Positions 1 through 10,159 of a DNA stretch of 64,000 nucleotides are shown here, piece after piece; position 1 is the stretch's first letter; every line of letters starts with the position of its first letter. The notes beneath the pieces were generated by a model. That model worked only from the letters and a program-made list of their open reading frames with translations, had not been told where the DNA came from and did no database searches. The stretch is from contig VCAZ01000152.1 in assembly GCA_005784505.1 (NCBI GenBank), positions 310,001-374,000 on the forward strand, read 5' to 3'. Source of the stretch: Bagarius yarrelli. Its lineage: Eukaryota; Chordata; Actinopteri; Siluriformes; Sisoridae. Both the position numbers and the translations under genes were made by a program.

Positions 1-480
1 CTAGGCGCGACCTTTTTCAACGTGTTAGCTAAAACTTAAGCCAGAATTTTAAAATCAGTTTTTAGCATTGTGATAGGTCTTAAATTTTTGAACTCAGTTC
101 TGTCTCCATTTCTTTTGTATATTATTTTCATTAGGCCTAGTCCCATTCTTTGGTTTACCCTTTCCCTTCTAAAAAACCTCTTCATAAACTTTCTTTAAAA
201 TCACACTTACTTTTTCCTTAAAAGGTTTATAGAATTAACTTCCAATACCATCTATTCCAGGGCTTTTCTTCAACCTTGATTCATTTATGGCTTGTATAAT
301 TTCTTCTGTTTGTATTTCTCTTTCACAATCCTCTTTATCCCCTCATCAACTTTATCTGTTGTACTAAAATTTTCTTTCTTTCGTTATCATCTCTCTCTGA
401 CGTAAAAAGTTCCTTAAAGTTCTTTAATTATTTCTGCTCCTCCCTTGCTTTTCTCAAGATTAAAAAAGGACCTATTAATT
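1..480 (-). mobile_element. L1/Tx1-type LINE fragment, reverse transcriptase N-terminal part
   Basis: On the minus strand a broken frame reads as the start of an L1-clade reverse transcriptase. A motif of the type RPITML followed by TDFKILA sits at about 1-90, and an upstream IQAINESRLKKSPGIDG-like motif at about 255-300. At least two in-frame stops interrupt it, so it is dead. It runs off the left edge of the window, so the rest of the polymerase may lie outside. The assignment to L1/Tx1 rests on motif recognition only. Confidence 0.65.
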
Positions 481-799
481 TTTTTCTTCTTCTACCGTGT
501 ATTTTGCATTGCTTCTAAACATCGATTTCTTGCTCATTTTTCTTCTCTTCTGAAATCTACCCTCATTAAAACCATTTTGTGTTTGCCAAAAACTGTGAAA
601 GCCAACGATAGTGTGTGATTGTGCTTTTAACATGTCGGAAACACGCACATTTGTTAGTATATGGGCGAGTAAATGATTTAAATAAAAAAACAAGTATTGT
701 GAATAAAATAACTCAAACAATGAGAAAACAATTCGAGTTAACAAATGATTTGACAGATACACTACTAGGTGGTCTACACACAAAATAAAAAAAATTTTT

Positions 800-1335
800 T
801 GCAATGATAAATTTTATCTAAAGATAGTTTGGCGTCTTATGGTATGAGTAGAACATATCTATGAAGCAAGAAACACTATCCAGTTGTATGCTCGAGTGAC
901 TGAGGCAGCACATGTTTATTCGTGCAAATAATATACTATGCTAGGTCTACTACCATGAGCACACACAGGAGCACAGTATTAAGTACATAATCACTAATTA
1001 TTTTGTAGTAAGTATTGAATATGCTGTGGAGAAATGTATCGGAGTAAAAGTCTTCATTTTATTTAAGAAATGTAGTAAAGTAAAAGTTGAAAGAATTTTT
1101 AGAAACTAAAATAAAGTACATATTCTCCTGAAAATACTTGGCCCCGTACTCTTGCTTCAGACACGGTGTCTAACTGTACATCTGCAGCTTTTAGTTTTTT
1201 AGAACGAAAAATTCCTGTTCGATTTAACCGAACCTCACATATCCATCTCCAGTGCCGCTAAAAGGTGACATTTCAGAGACACTCAGACACGCTTCCTCGA
1301 AAAGATCTGACGGCAATGGGATTATTCATAAGATT
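800..1335. other. No recognisable feature
   Basis: AT-rich sequence without a long reading frame, RNA gene or clear repeat structure. Confidence 0.5.
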
Positions 1336-1340
1336 TTTCA

Positions 1341-2010
1341 GTGTCCATTGGTTTAGGTTGCTGGGACAGAAAACCAGCTAACTCTTGTTTATTGATCGTG
1401 AGCTATGAGGATGCACATAAACAGCTGTTTGATCCACGAGAAGTGGGAGGAGTAAAGTTTGGTGAAGAATTGCTCAGATTCTGCAGAGAATTCTGGCCAA
1501 CTTTACACAAGTTGAGACCTTTAATGGTGCAGAAGTTGTTACTGGACATCTAAACTTCAGTATGCATGGCTTAAAAATAACGTGCAGACGAGCGAACCTG
1601 ACTGGGGGCATGCAAACAATGTGCAATATAAAAACATGATTACAGCTGTTCGGGAGGCTGGGGTGAGAGCTTTTTCAGTTAGGATGGACATGACTAAAAT
1701 CTCAATGTGCAAACAGCAAAATGGAGAGACTGTGACACGATACTGTCAGATTGACAGAAGTTCATGATGCACACAGTGGAATACAACTGATGACATAAAT
1801 GATGGACCAGTGGGTGCGTATGAAGCGCAATTAAGAAATAGTTTTATTAATGGACTAAAAGAGGACATTCCTCATAATATTAAACAAACATGTATTACAT
1901 TGGACACAGGAAAACAGTCCTCTGTTTACACTAGTTTTTCTATTTTTTTTCTGTGTTCTCCTGTTAATGCTGGTGTTACTATTAAAAAAAAAAAAATTTA
2001 TCCAACTCAG
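1341..2010 (+). pseudogene. Retroviral gag-like (capsid) remnant
   Basis: Three short plus-strand frames (1341-1553, 1582-1767, 1810-1910) together resemble a retroviral or LTR-element capsid. Seen are a FCREFWPT motif in the first, a NGETVTRYCQ motif in the second, and an LRNSFINGLKEDI motif near 1830-1870, typical of the C-terminal part of gag capsids. Stops and frame changes separate the pieces, and no protease or polymerase follows, so this is an old dead copy. The specific family cannot be told from sequence alone. Confidence 0.42.
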
Positions 2011-2039
2011 AATTTGTGACACTGCACACATACACAGAC

Positions 2040-2530
2040 ACATACCTGATAAGGTCTATGAAAAAGAATGGTTTTAAAAGTTAAATATGTCTGATGTGGT
2101 AATATTGAAATGTAGGAGATGAATGCAGATGTGTAGTAAATCTCTCACGGGTCTCAGCTTTTTGAGTAATTTAGTTCCACATATTCTCTTTTTAAATCCA
2201 AAAACAGTCTGTGATAGATATTAAAAGATATTAAAAAAGAGCATTTCTTACTTTCTGTGGCGAATACTTTAGGCTGACCTTGGAAAAAGAGTTTACACTG
2301 GTGAACAAATCCTCTGCAGCGCTCCATACTTGTTATTATTAATGAACCTTGGTTTTTTTTTTTGTTATTTTTACAATTGATTAATTTATCTTTCCATGTA
2401 AAAGATGGTTTCCATCTTTTCAAACTACTGCAGTCATTTACTGACTTAATTGTGGGGGAATAATATTGGTTTTATGTTTTGACTTTTTGCTATTTGTTTT
2501 TGGTTTAATTTTAATTTTTGGAGATTATTA
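2040..2530. other. No recognisable feature
   Basis: AT-rich stretch. Small frames here have no family resemblance that I can see. Confidence 0.45.
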
Positions 2531-3065
2531 TAATAAGTACGATTTAAACCATGCTAGCGCACTTCCGCTGATTCCAACAAAGCTTTCTAATCTATATGAA
2601 AGAATGTTGTGGTCGACAGTGTCAAACACAGCACTGAGGTCCCATAGCACTAATAGGGAGAGACAACCATTAACAGATGATGGCAGCAGGTCATTTGTAA
2701 CTCTAATTAGAGCAGTCTTAATACTATTTAGGATCTAAATTCGGACCGAAAATCCTTACAGAGATTTTTTGTGATGATACTACCTTTTCTAGTATCTTAG
2801 ACAGAAATGGGAGATCGGTCTGTAATTAACTAGATCTTTAGGATCAAGTTGTGTTTTTTAATTAGCAGCTTAATAACAGCCAGTTTAGATGTTTTGGGTA
2901 CATATTTTAATGACAGTGATGAATTAATTATATTCAGAAGCGGACCTATGACTTCAGGAATTACCCCTTCTAGGAGCTTAGACGGGATAGGGTCTAAAAT
3001 ACATGTTGTTAGTTTAGATGATTTAATGATTTAAAAAGTTCTTCCTCTCCTATAGTAACAAACAA
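2530..3065 (-). mobile_element. L2-type LINE fragment (endonuclease-RT linker and RT start)
   Basis: Read on the minus strand, about 2545-2655 encodes a DLSAVFDTVDHNIL motif followed by YRLESFVGI and ALAWFKSYL, the first conserved block of L2/CR1-type reverse transcriptases. The flanking 2700-3060 corresponds in position and wording to the linker that precedes the RT in the much better preserved L2 element at 56.7-61.4 kb (compare 58560-59060). It is a different, older subfamily copy. Frames are broken and both ends are missing. Confidence 0.65.
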
Positions 3066-3600
3066 GTGGAATTGGTCCTCGGGGATCTATAGCATCTGAT
3101 GCGATACTGTGGCTGTTTGCTGCTTTTTCACAATATGTTAAAAATGTTATCTAATAGTTTAGATCTCGGAATTAAAGTAATTCATAAATGTATTACTGTT
3201 GTGCTGTTGGGAATAAATTGATTGAATAAATACCTAGGTGTAAAAGCTCCTGAAGGTTTTCTTCTGATTAAAAGAATCATGTTTCAACTGATGTCTTAAC
3301 GTTTATCATCTTCTTTGCAAAGACCGAGCATCGGCGTAATTGCCATCTTGATCGTACTTTAACATCACTTGAACATCGTGACACCCTTTGGATATCATTA
3401 ACATCTTTACATCTTTACGTCATGACAGTGAAAAACTGAAACAAATAAATAAGATTCAGATACATAAACATGAGTGTGTTCCTGTTTTTACCACAGTTTA
3501 ACCGAGTTTGTTTCTTACTGAACCAATATCAATACGCAGTATACATTATTGTAAATTAACAGATGAAATCTAAAGAATAAACAACATACCGTGTGCGCCT
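3065..3600. other. No recognisable feature
   Basis: Non-coding AT-rich DNA between an L2 fragment and the DIRS element. Nothing identified. Confidence 0.45.
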
Positions 3601-3604
3601 TCTA

Positions 3605-3850
3605 ATCAGAAATTGTCTCGGTTACATATGGTAACCCTCGTTCCCTGATGGAGGGAACGGAGACTTGTGTCGAGTTTCACGTTTTGGGAGCCTGAATACC
3701 TTTGATCTAATTTGAAAAGACCAATGAAATTGGACGAGCAGAATTTGCATAGCCGGTAACGCCCCGTATTTCCGGTATCCTGAGGAGCCAAATGACGACT
3801 CCCCAGGAGCAGCCCAGCGTAGTGGCATGAGGGACACAACGTCTGTAACA
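3605..3850 (-). repeat. DIRS terminal module (copy 1)
   Basis: About 245 bp starting with GTCTCGGTTACATATGGTAA and an internal palindrome around the GTTCCCTGATGGAGGGAAC core. It lies at the 3' end of the minus-strand DIRS element. Similar modules occur at 33545-33835 and 49630-49862. Confidence 0.55.
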
Positions 3851-4078
3851 CACATGGGGCCAACAGAGGAGCCATTACATGTGGACTAACCTAGCTAGGG
3901 TTCCAGAAAGAACCACCTAGCTCTGGTCTTCCCCAGCTAGTCCCTCCGCTGGACTGGCTAGGGGGGCAGCTTGATGGAAGGATAAGAGGCAGTCCTGCGT
4001 CAGAAACAGACCCATACAGGACCCAAGTGGCGCAATCCTACCCCAGAAGGGAGGGGCGCCGGTGGCAAGCACTACACC

Positions 4079-4960
4079 CTACCCGTCCCCAGAATCTAGG
4101 GCACCACACAAGACTCTGGAAGACACGGATTCCATCCGTAGGTTGTAAAACCTAGCGAATGTGTTGAGAGTAGCCCAACCTGCAGCTCTACATATGTCTG
4201 CTAATGAAGCCCCATTCGCCAGGGCTGATGTGGCGGCAACCCCCCTGGTGGAGTGAGCATTCACTCCCAGGGGGCAGGGTAGGCCCCTGGTCTTGTAGGC
4301 CTCAAGAATCGCTTCCACTATTTAGTGGAAGATCCTTTGTCTGGATACGGTGTCCCCCTTCCGCCTTCCTCCATAGCAGATGAAGAGCTGATCAGAGCGT
4401 CTAAAGCTCTGTGTGCAGTCAAAGTACGCCCTCAGGGCCCATACCGGACACAACAAAGGCACGTCGGGATTCCTCTGCTGAGGGGGGAATAGCTTGCAAG
4501 GTCACTACCTTGGTACCTTGGGCACGTAGCCCGGCCTAGGACAAGGTGAGAGTCTGCCGGGCCAAATTCCAGGCACGTTCTGTCGACAGAGAAGGTGTGC
4601 AGGTCCCCTACCCTCTTTACTGAGGTGAGTGTGGTCAGCCAGGCCGTCTTCAGAGAGAGGGCTCTAAGTTCTGCTGACCCTGGAGGACTACCGATAGATC
4701 CCAAGAGGGAACGAGGCGCGGTGCCGGAGGCGCAACCTCTTGCAGCCTCTGAGGAACCTGATACAGCGACGTACACTTTGAGGGTAGAGGCAGAAAGGCG
4801 CTTTTTCAGCCCTGTTTGCAGGAAAGAGAGAACTGATCTGATGCCACATCTACGTGGGTCTTCCCCACAGGAAGCACACCAATCGACAAAGATACGCCAC
4901 TTCAGGTTGTACAGCCACCTCGTTGAGGGGGCTCTAGCCTGAATGATGGTGTTCACCACA
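4079..4960 (-). pseudogene. DIRS tyrosine recombinase, frameshifted
   Basis: The minus strand encodes the end of a DIRS tyrosine recombinase. The N-terminal part (within 4432-4960) has STLKVYVAV and TSVKRVGDLHTFSV; its Arg fits the first catalytic Arg. The C-terminal part (4079-4318) has AHSTRGVA (His-x-x-Arg) and ARFYNLR, the likely nucleophilic Tyr. A frame change between 4432 and 4318 and local scrambling separate the halves, so no intact enzyme is made. Family role: cuts and rejoins the circular cDNA at the target site. Confidence 0.85.
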
Positions 4961-4964
4961 GAGG

Positions 4965-6646
4965 GTGACAGATCTTTTAAGTCCTCCTGGTTGCGTTCAG
5001 AGACCATACATGGAGCATCCAGAGATCCGGGCGTGGGTGCCATAACGTGCCCCTGCCCTGGGAGAGAAGGTCTCTCCTCAGGGGAATTGGCCAGGGGGGC
5101 GCTACTGCCAGCAGGACAAGTTGGGCCAGTAAGGTGCCAGCAGGACAAGCTGGGCCAGTAAGGTGCCACGAGCAGCAGCTGTTCCTGGTCCTCCCTGACC
5201 GTGCACAGGACCTGTGCCAAGAGGCTCACTGGGGGAAAAGCGTACTTGCGCAGTCCCTTGGGCCAGCTGTGTGCCAGTGCATCCGTGCTCGAGGCGATTG
5301 ATATGCCACTGCCGGCGGGGGCCCGTCCACAACCCCGCGGCTGCCTGCCAATTGCATACGGCGCCCCAGCCCGTGGTCGACGCATCTGTTGTAATGACAA
5401 CACGCCTGGACACCTGCTCTAGGGGCACACCTGCCCGTAGGAATGAGATGTCCTCCCACTGATTGAGAGTCCAGCGACACATTGTGGTTACCTGCACCCG
5501 GTGTGTGCCATGACGCCATGCCCATCTCGGGACCCGGTCGTGAAGCCAGTGCTGAAGCGGTCTCATGTGCATCAGGCCGAGCGGAACCACCACAAAAATG
5601 CCCCAGGAGCCTCTGGAATTGCTTTAAGGGGACCGCAGAGCTGCTTTTGAGAGAGCTCACACATTTCAGCACCGCCTGGGCCCGCTCCGGGGAGAGCCGG
5701 GCCCTCATCATGACCGAATCCAAATGGATACCGAGAAAAAGCAATACTCTGCACAGGGGAGAGTTTGCTCTTCTCCCAGTTGACCTGAAGCCCCAACTGG
5801 GCAAGGTGAGGGGCACACTGTCCCTGTGCGCAACCACAACGTCTCGTGAGTGAGCTAGGATTAGCCAGTCGTAGAGATAATTGAGGATGCGTATAAGGCA
5901 GCCTCTGCGAGCTTCGTGAAGACACGTGGAGACAGGGACAGCCCGAAGGGGAGGATCTTGTACTGGTATGCACGACCTTCGAAGGCAAACCGCAGAACGG
6001 GTCTGTGTCTTGGAAGGATCGAAACATGGAAGTACGCATCCTTCAGGTCTACAACCACAAACCAATCCTGGTGCCTTACACACGTTAAAATGTGTTTGAG
6101 GGTTAGCATCCTGAATGGGAACCTGTGGAGAGCCCGGGTCAGCGTCCTCAAATCCAGGATCAGCCTGCTCCCTCCCCCATTCTTGGGTACAATGAAATAG
6201 GGGCTGTGGGGACAGACGCGACCTCCGACCGCAGGACAGCGGCATTCTCGCCTCGGATTGAGGTAACCAGAATGCCCCTGAACCTGGGCGGGCGCCTGAC
6301 GAACTGAATCGCGTAGCCAAGCTGAATGGTGGAGCCACTGGGAGGCACCAGAGCGGCTCACCCAAGCCCCCAGGTACCTCACCAATGGCTCGCGCCGAGA
6401 CACATCCAGAGTACCCCGGGTGGGGTCACTGTGACTGGTTGGGGAAGATGTCATGGTAGGAAGATGAGCGTCCTTGCCACTGTACAACTTCCCCACCGGG
6501 CCCGGGGCCGGCACCACTGATGGACAAGGGAGCCGACCAGGCTGAACCCTGTGCATCGAGTGGGCTGAGCATTCGGGCCCTGGAGGACGGACCGGCTGAG
6601 CAGAGAGCCCCAAACTCAGTCCAGATCCGATGCCAGTTATCAGCAA
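4965..6646 (-). pseudogene. DIRS reverse transcriptase / RNase H, broken
   Basis: Minus-strand frames 5861-6646 and 5226-6365 carry the polymerase. SPYFIVPKNGGGSRLILDLR and VVVDLKDAYFHVSI (first catalytic Asp) are clear, followed by ILPFGLSLSPRVFTKLAEA. The YLDDW box reads YLYDW at about 5862-5880, so one of the paired catalytic aspartates is Tyr. The RNase H/Dam-like tail follows in overlapping frames to about 5100. A frame change near 5860-5900 and the changed active site argue that it is dead. Confidence 0.85.
5106..5163. repeat. 29-bp tandem duplication inside the DIRS element
   Basis: Two adjacent 29-bp units (5106-5134 and 5135-5163) starting TGCCAGCAGGACAAG differ at one base. A partial third unit starts at 5164. 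It falls in the RNase H/linker part of the DIRS pol. Confidence 0.9.
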
Positions 6647-6649
6647 ATA

Positions 6650-7864
6650 GGTTATTCTGCTGGAGGTTTGACCCAGTAGAGGAGAATATTGCTCTTTTTT
6701 TGACCAAGTGTTGGCCGCCTGCCAGCTGACAGGTAGCCGAGGTGAGATAGGAGCTCAACACCGTCTCCCAGGGGAGCATCCAAACTGGTCCGCAACCTCC
6801 TCCCTGGGTCGCCTGTCTCAGGAACACTTCGAAGCCTTGCGAGGGTTCTTAGTGTCCTGATGACGGGCTTGCGATGCCACCTTCCTGCTAGTAGCCTGGT
6901 GGACTGGCTTGGCTGTAGGTCCCGACTTCCTCTGTGCCACTGCATCTCTCGCAGGGGGCTGTCTTTGGGATGGAGCAGACTGGGCCTGCTGGTTAGGGGA
7001 AGCGGTGCTTGCCCTTGCCCTTCGCCGAGGCAGGATGTGACTAATCACCTTCGTCTGCTTCTTCACTGTGGAGAATTCCTCCACAGTGTCACCGAAGAGG
7101 TCACCCAGTGAGATGGGGGCGTCAAGAAAGCATCTTGGCCAGGTTAAGCCACAGGTGGCGTTCCTGGACCACAAGTGTGGCCATCGCCCTTCCCAGAGCC
7201 TGCGCAGTGGCTTTCGTAGCCCAAAGGGCATAGTCAGCCACAGAGCACAGTTCCTGCAGGAGCTCTGGGTTGGGCCCCCCCCTCGTGCAGCTGTTGCAAT
7301 GCTTGAGCCTGGTATACCTGCAGGGTGGCCATGGCGTGTAGGGCAGATGCAGCTTGCCCAGAGGCAGCATAAGCCGTCGCCACAAGGGCAGAAGAAAACT
7401 TACATGCCCTGGACGGGAGTCTAGGGCGACCCCTCCAGGTGGCGGCTGTCTGCGGGCACAAGTGTACCGCGATAGCCCGCTCCACCTGAGGGACGTCCTC
7501 ATACCCTTTCGCTGGTCCCCCCTCGAGGAAGGTGAGAGCCGAGGAGCCGGTGTACCGGGATCTGGCCGAAAGCGGCAGGTGCGGCTAAGTGTCGCGACCG
7601 GCACCCAAGAACCAATTATCCAGCCTTGACTTCTTGGGACCGGGTGGAGGAGACCACTGCAGCCCGACGGCTTTGGCTGCCCGGACCAGTATGGCTGCCA
7701 TCTCGGTGTCACGCTCTGACTGACGCCCGGCCACAAGAGGGGCACGTCCCATGCATGAAAGAATTTCTTGTGTGGGAATAACCCAAACACAAAAAACAGC
7801 AATCATGCCGGTCATCGAACGCGATAGACCGACCGCACCCAGAAACACACGGCCGAGAAGCCAT
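6650..7864 (-). pseudogene. DIRS gag-like gene, broken
   Basis: The minus-strand ATG at 7864-7862 opens MASRPCVSGCGRSI followed by FLCLGYSHT and CPSCGRAS, a Cys-rich N-terminus as seen in fish DIRS gag proteins. The body continues through frames at 7122-7802 and 6818-7231, rich in Pro, Arg and Ala, and frameshifted at least twice. It precedes the RT frame as expected. The first codons are repeated in inverted copies just upstream. Confidence 0.7.
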
Positions 7865-8010
7865 GATAAATCGCGTTTTATGGTGAGAACGTGATTTATT
7901 ATGGCTTCTCGGCCGTGTGTTTCTGGGTGCGGTCGGTCTATCGCGTTCGACCGCACCCAGAAACACACGGGCCGAGAAGAAGCCATAATAAATCACGTTC
8001 TCGCCATAAA
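7816..8010. repeat. Triple inverted repeat at the DIRS gag start
   Basis: A 62-base arm (7816-7877) is followed after a 10-base loop by its inverted copy (7888-7949) with two mismatches. A third copy in the first orientation starts at once (about 7948-8010) with small insertions. Arm 2 plus the loop can pair with arm 1 or arm 3. The arm holds the first codons of gag. Confidence 0.93.
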
Positions 8011-8099
8011 ACGCCCTTAACCGAGGAAAAAATCACTCTCAGGAATTTTTTGCTCAGGCACTGCTGCGAATGCCGCCGACGTCTTAAAAGTAGATAAGT

Positions 8100-8315
8100 A
8101 GACATAAACTGTGTGAAAAACTGAGTGCTAAATTAAAAGAATCATTAAAGAAAATAAATAGGTGATTTTTAGAGTGAACTGACAAATCATTAAAAGACTA
8201 AATAGGTGATCTTAAAATAGAACTTAGACTTAGTTTAAGCAACAACAAAAAATATTTAAAATTTATATAAAAGAGAAGAGTAAATAAACATGTTCAGAGT
8301 ATAAAGGTTTAAAAT
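8100..8315. other. No recognisable feature
   Basis: AT-rich spacer between the DIRS end and a candidate LTR. Confidence 0.4.
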
Positions 8316-8658
8316 TGTCACGACTTCACTCTCCTGCCACCTGAGGGCGCCATCACTGGAGTCCTGAACAGCATTTCTTCATGTGTTGTTTGGCTATTTA
8401 AACTAGCCATATGGCTAACCTGGTTGCAAAGTATTGTTTGTAATTGCTCATACTAAGCATATTCACGGTTGTTTGTTCTAGTTCTATGTTTTGCTCTCAG
8501 GTCATGTATTTCTGTTTGTACATTTTGGTTAGTGTTTTCGTCTTGGTTTTTGTTTTTCCTGTTTGTTTCCCTTTGCCCTCATCATGTTTATGTTCCTGTC
8601 CTCCCTTTTTTGTAATAAAACTACATCCTGCAACATGGATCCTACTCAGCCTGTTACA
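8316..8658 (+). repeat. Candidate solo LTR (gypsy-like)
   Basis: This 343-bp block begins TGTCACGAC and ends CTGTTACA (TG...CA), with a late AATAAA at about 8611 in the fashion of a fish gypsy LTR with its poly(A) signal. No primer-binding site follows and the flanks show no clear target duplication, so the boundaries are a judgement. Confidence 0.45.
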
Positions 8659-8659
8659 T

Positions 8660-9880
8660 TACAAAAATATTTACAGCGAAAAGGTCAGCAATTTGTGAAA
8701 ATATTCGAAAGAGAAAAGGCCTTAATATTGACGACATCTTTTTTTTTAACAAACAGGAAGAGATCTCTTTATCTCACAATGAAAAAATTACATTACAATG
8801 CAACCTAGATCACAAGGTATTGTTACCTAACAATGTAACTTAAATCACAATGTACGATTACATCATTCTGAAATAAGGGTAACGTACATCACAATAGGAA
8901 GATTACAAAATAATGGTAACTACATCACAATAGGAAAAATCTGATTGGGTAAATTTAGAAATAATGGAAATTTATTGGTTAAGAAAGGAAAGGGACTTAA
9001 ATCCAGCTATAAAAGGACAAGATTTTTATTCCTTTTAGAAGTTTATTATTTTCTTTGTTAATTTAATAGTGGAAATTGGCTCATCTTGTGACACTCCTAG
9101 GAAAGTGTCCAAAAACAAAATTTTTCCAATTTATACCTAAACACAAAGCCCCAACAACCAGGCTGACCTTAACCATCCTGCCTCCATTCTGCTTACAGGG
9201 GCTCGGAAGAGGCCACTTGACTACAGTGTAAATACTTGCTACTCTTGCATGGAAACGTCATGCCTGAATCTTGCAAAATAGTAATAACGATCTAGCTAAT
9301 AATTAGCATTCCCATCACAGCTGATTCCACAGTTGCAAGATTTGTGCAAAACAGGTGTGGTGGGGGTTCGGAACTTACGTGATGTGGCACATGCTCATCA
9401 AATGACCTTTCACCTAGAAATGTCAAAACCTAGTTTGACAAAGTATATAGGTCCCTCTCTGATACTAAGTATTTAAGGTGAGGTTTATGCTTGTGGTCAT
9501 CTAAATTAATACGAATTATTATATACAAAAGATGATTGAAATAAGTATTTTAAAGCAGGTGATAAATAGTTTGGTTGTAGTCAGCCTTTTTGTGTCACTG
9601 CAAAATAAAGATTTAAGTTTTTTATTTTTTATTTAATTACCATGTATGTATGAGCTTGAAATAAAGCAAACAAGCTCGAATGCATGGTGACTGTGTAAAA
9701 GCTGGGGGGGGGGAATTAAGATATATTAAAATTGTTCAAATATCAAGTGGCGTCCCAAACACATGTTGATGCAGGTAGCAAGGCAAATATATTGCGTTTC
9801 GCAGTCTAGGCATTTAGGAAGTAAGCATTTTCTAATTGTGTCGGTGACTGTATAATAAAGACTGCATGGGATTGCATCTT
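8660..9880. other. Non-coding; degenerate CATCACAATG-type short repeats at 8780-8935
   Basis: The left part contains several loose copies of a short ACATCACAAT(A/G)G-like word. The rest shows no gene and no repeat I can name. Confidence 0.45.
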
Positions 9881-9882
9881 TG

Positions 9883-10003
9883 GCTTGCAGCCATACCACC
9901 TTAAGAATGCCTGATCTTGTCAGATCTCGGAAGCTAAGTTGAGTTGTGCTTGGTTAGTACTTTAATGGGAAACCGCCTGGGAATACCTGGTGCTGTAAGC
10001 CTT
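9883..10003 (+). pseudogene. 5S rRNA-derived sequence
   Basis: About 120 bases align end to end with vertebrate 5S rRNA. They start GCTTGCAGCCATACCACC, contain GATCTCGGAAGCTAAG (internal A-box region) and GGTTAGTACTT, and include CCGCCTGGGAATACC (C-box region), ending GGTGCTGTAAGC. By eye I count roughly 20 differences from the usual vertebrate sequence, and no run of T serves as a Pol III terminator directly after it. This is a pseudogene or the head of a 5S-derived SINE of the SINE3 kind. Confidence 0.75.
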
Positions 10004-10159
10004 TGTTCCGCCCTCCACCTTTAAACATTATACTGCAATTTTTCAAACAAAAAAACCCGGTAAATATTCATTCATAGATCATTCATAACCAAAAGTGTAA
10101 TGTAACAAATTAATTACATTTCGTTACAGTATTTAAGTTAATTTAAAGAGAATTTTTGT

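Larger units (their letters stand above)
3605..8095 (-). mobile_element. DIRS-type retrotransposon, nearly full length, degenerate
   Basis: A GC-richer block reads on the minus strand in the order expected of a DIRS element: gag (7864 to about 6650), reverse transcriptase/RNase H (6646 to about 5000) and tyrosine recombinase (about 4960 to 4079). The left end (3605-3850) is a terminal module that begins with a short palindrome, CGTTCCCTGATGGAGGGAACG-like, near 3640-3662. Related modules occur alone at 33.5 and 49.6 kb. Frameshifts and stops in all three frames make it inactive. DIRS elements insert by tyrosine recombinase, so no target duplication is expected. Confidence 0.85.

Noticed and set aside
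4595..4942. Plus-strand reading frames opposite the DIRS element, up to 115 codons
   Set aside because: They are antisense shadows of the GC-rich DIRS coding frames, with no motifs of their own.
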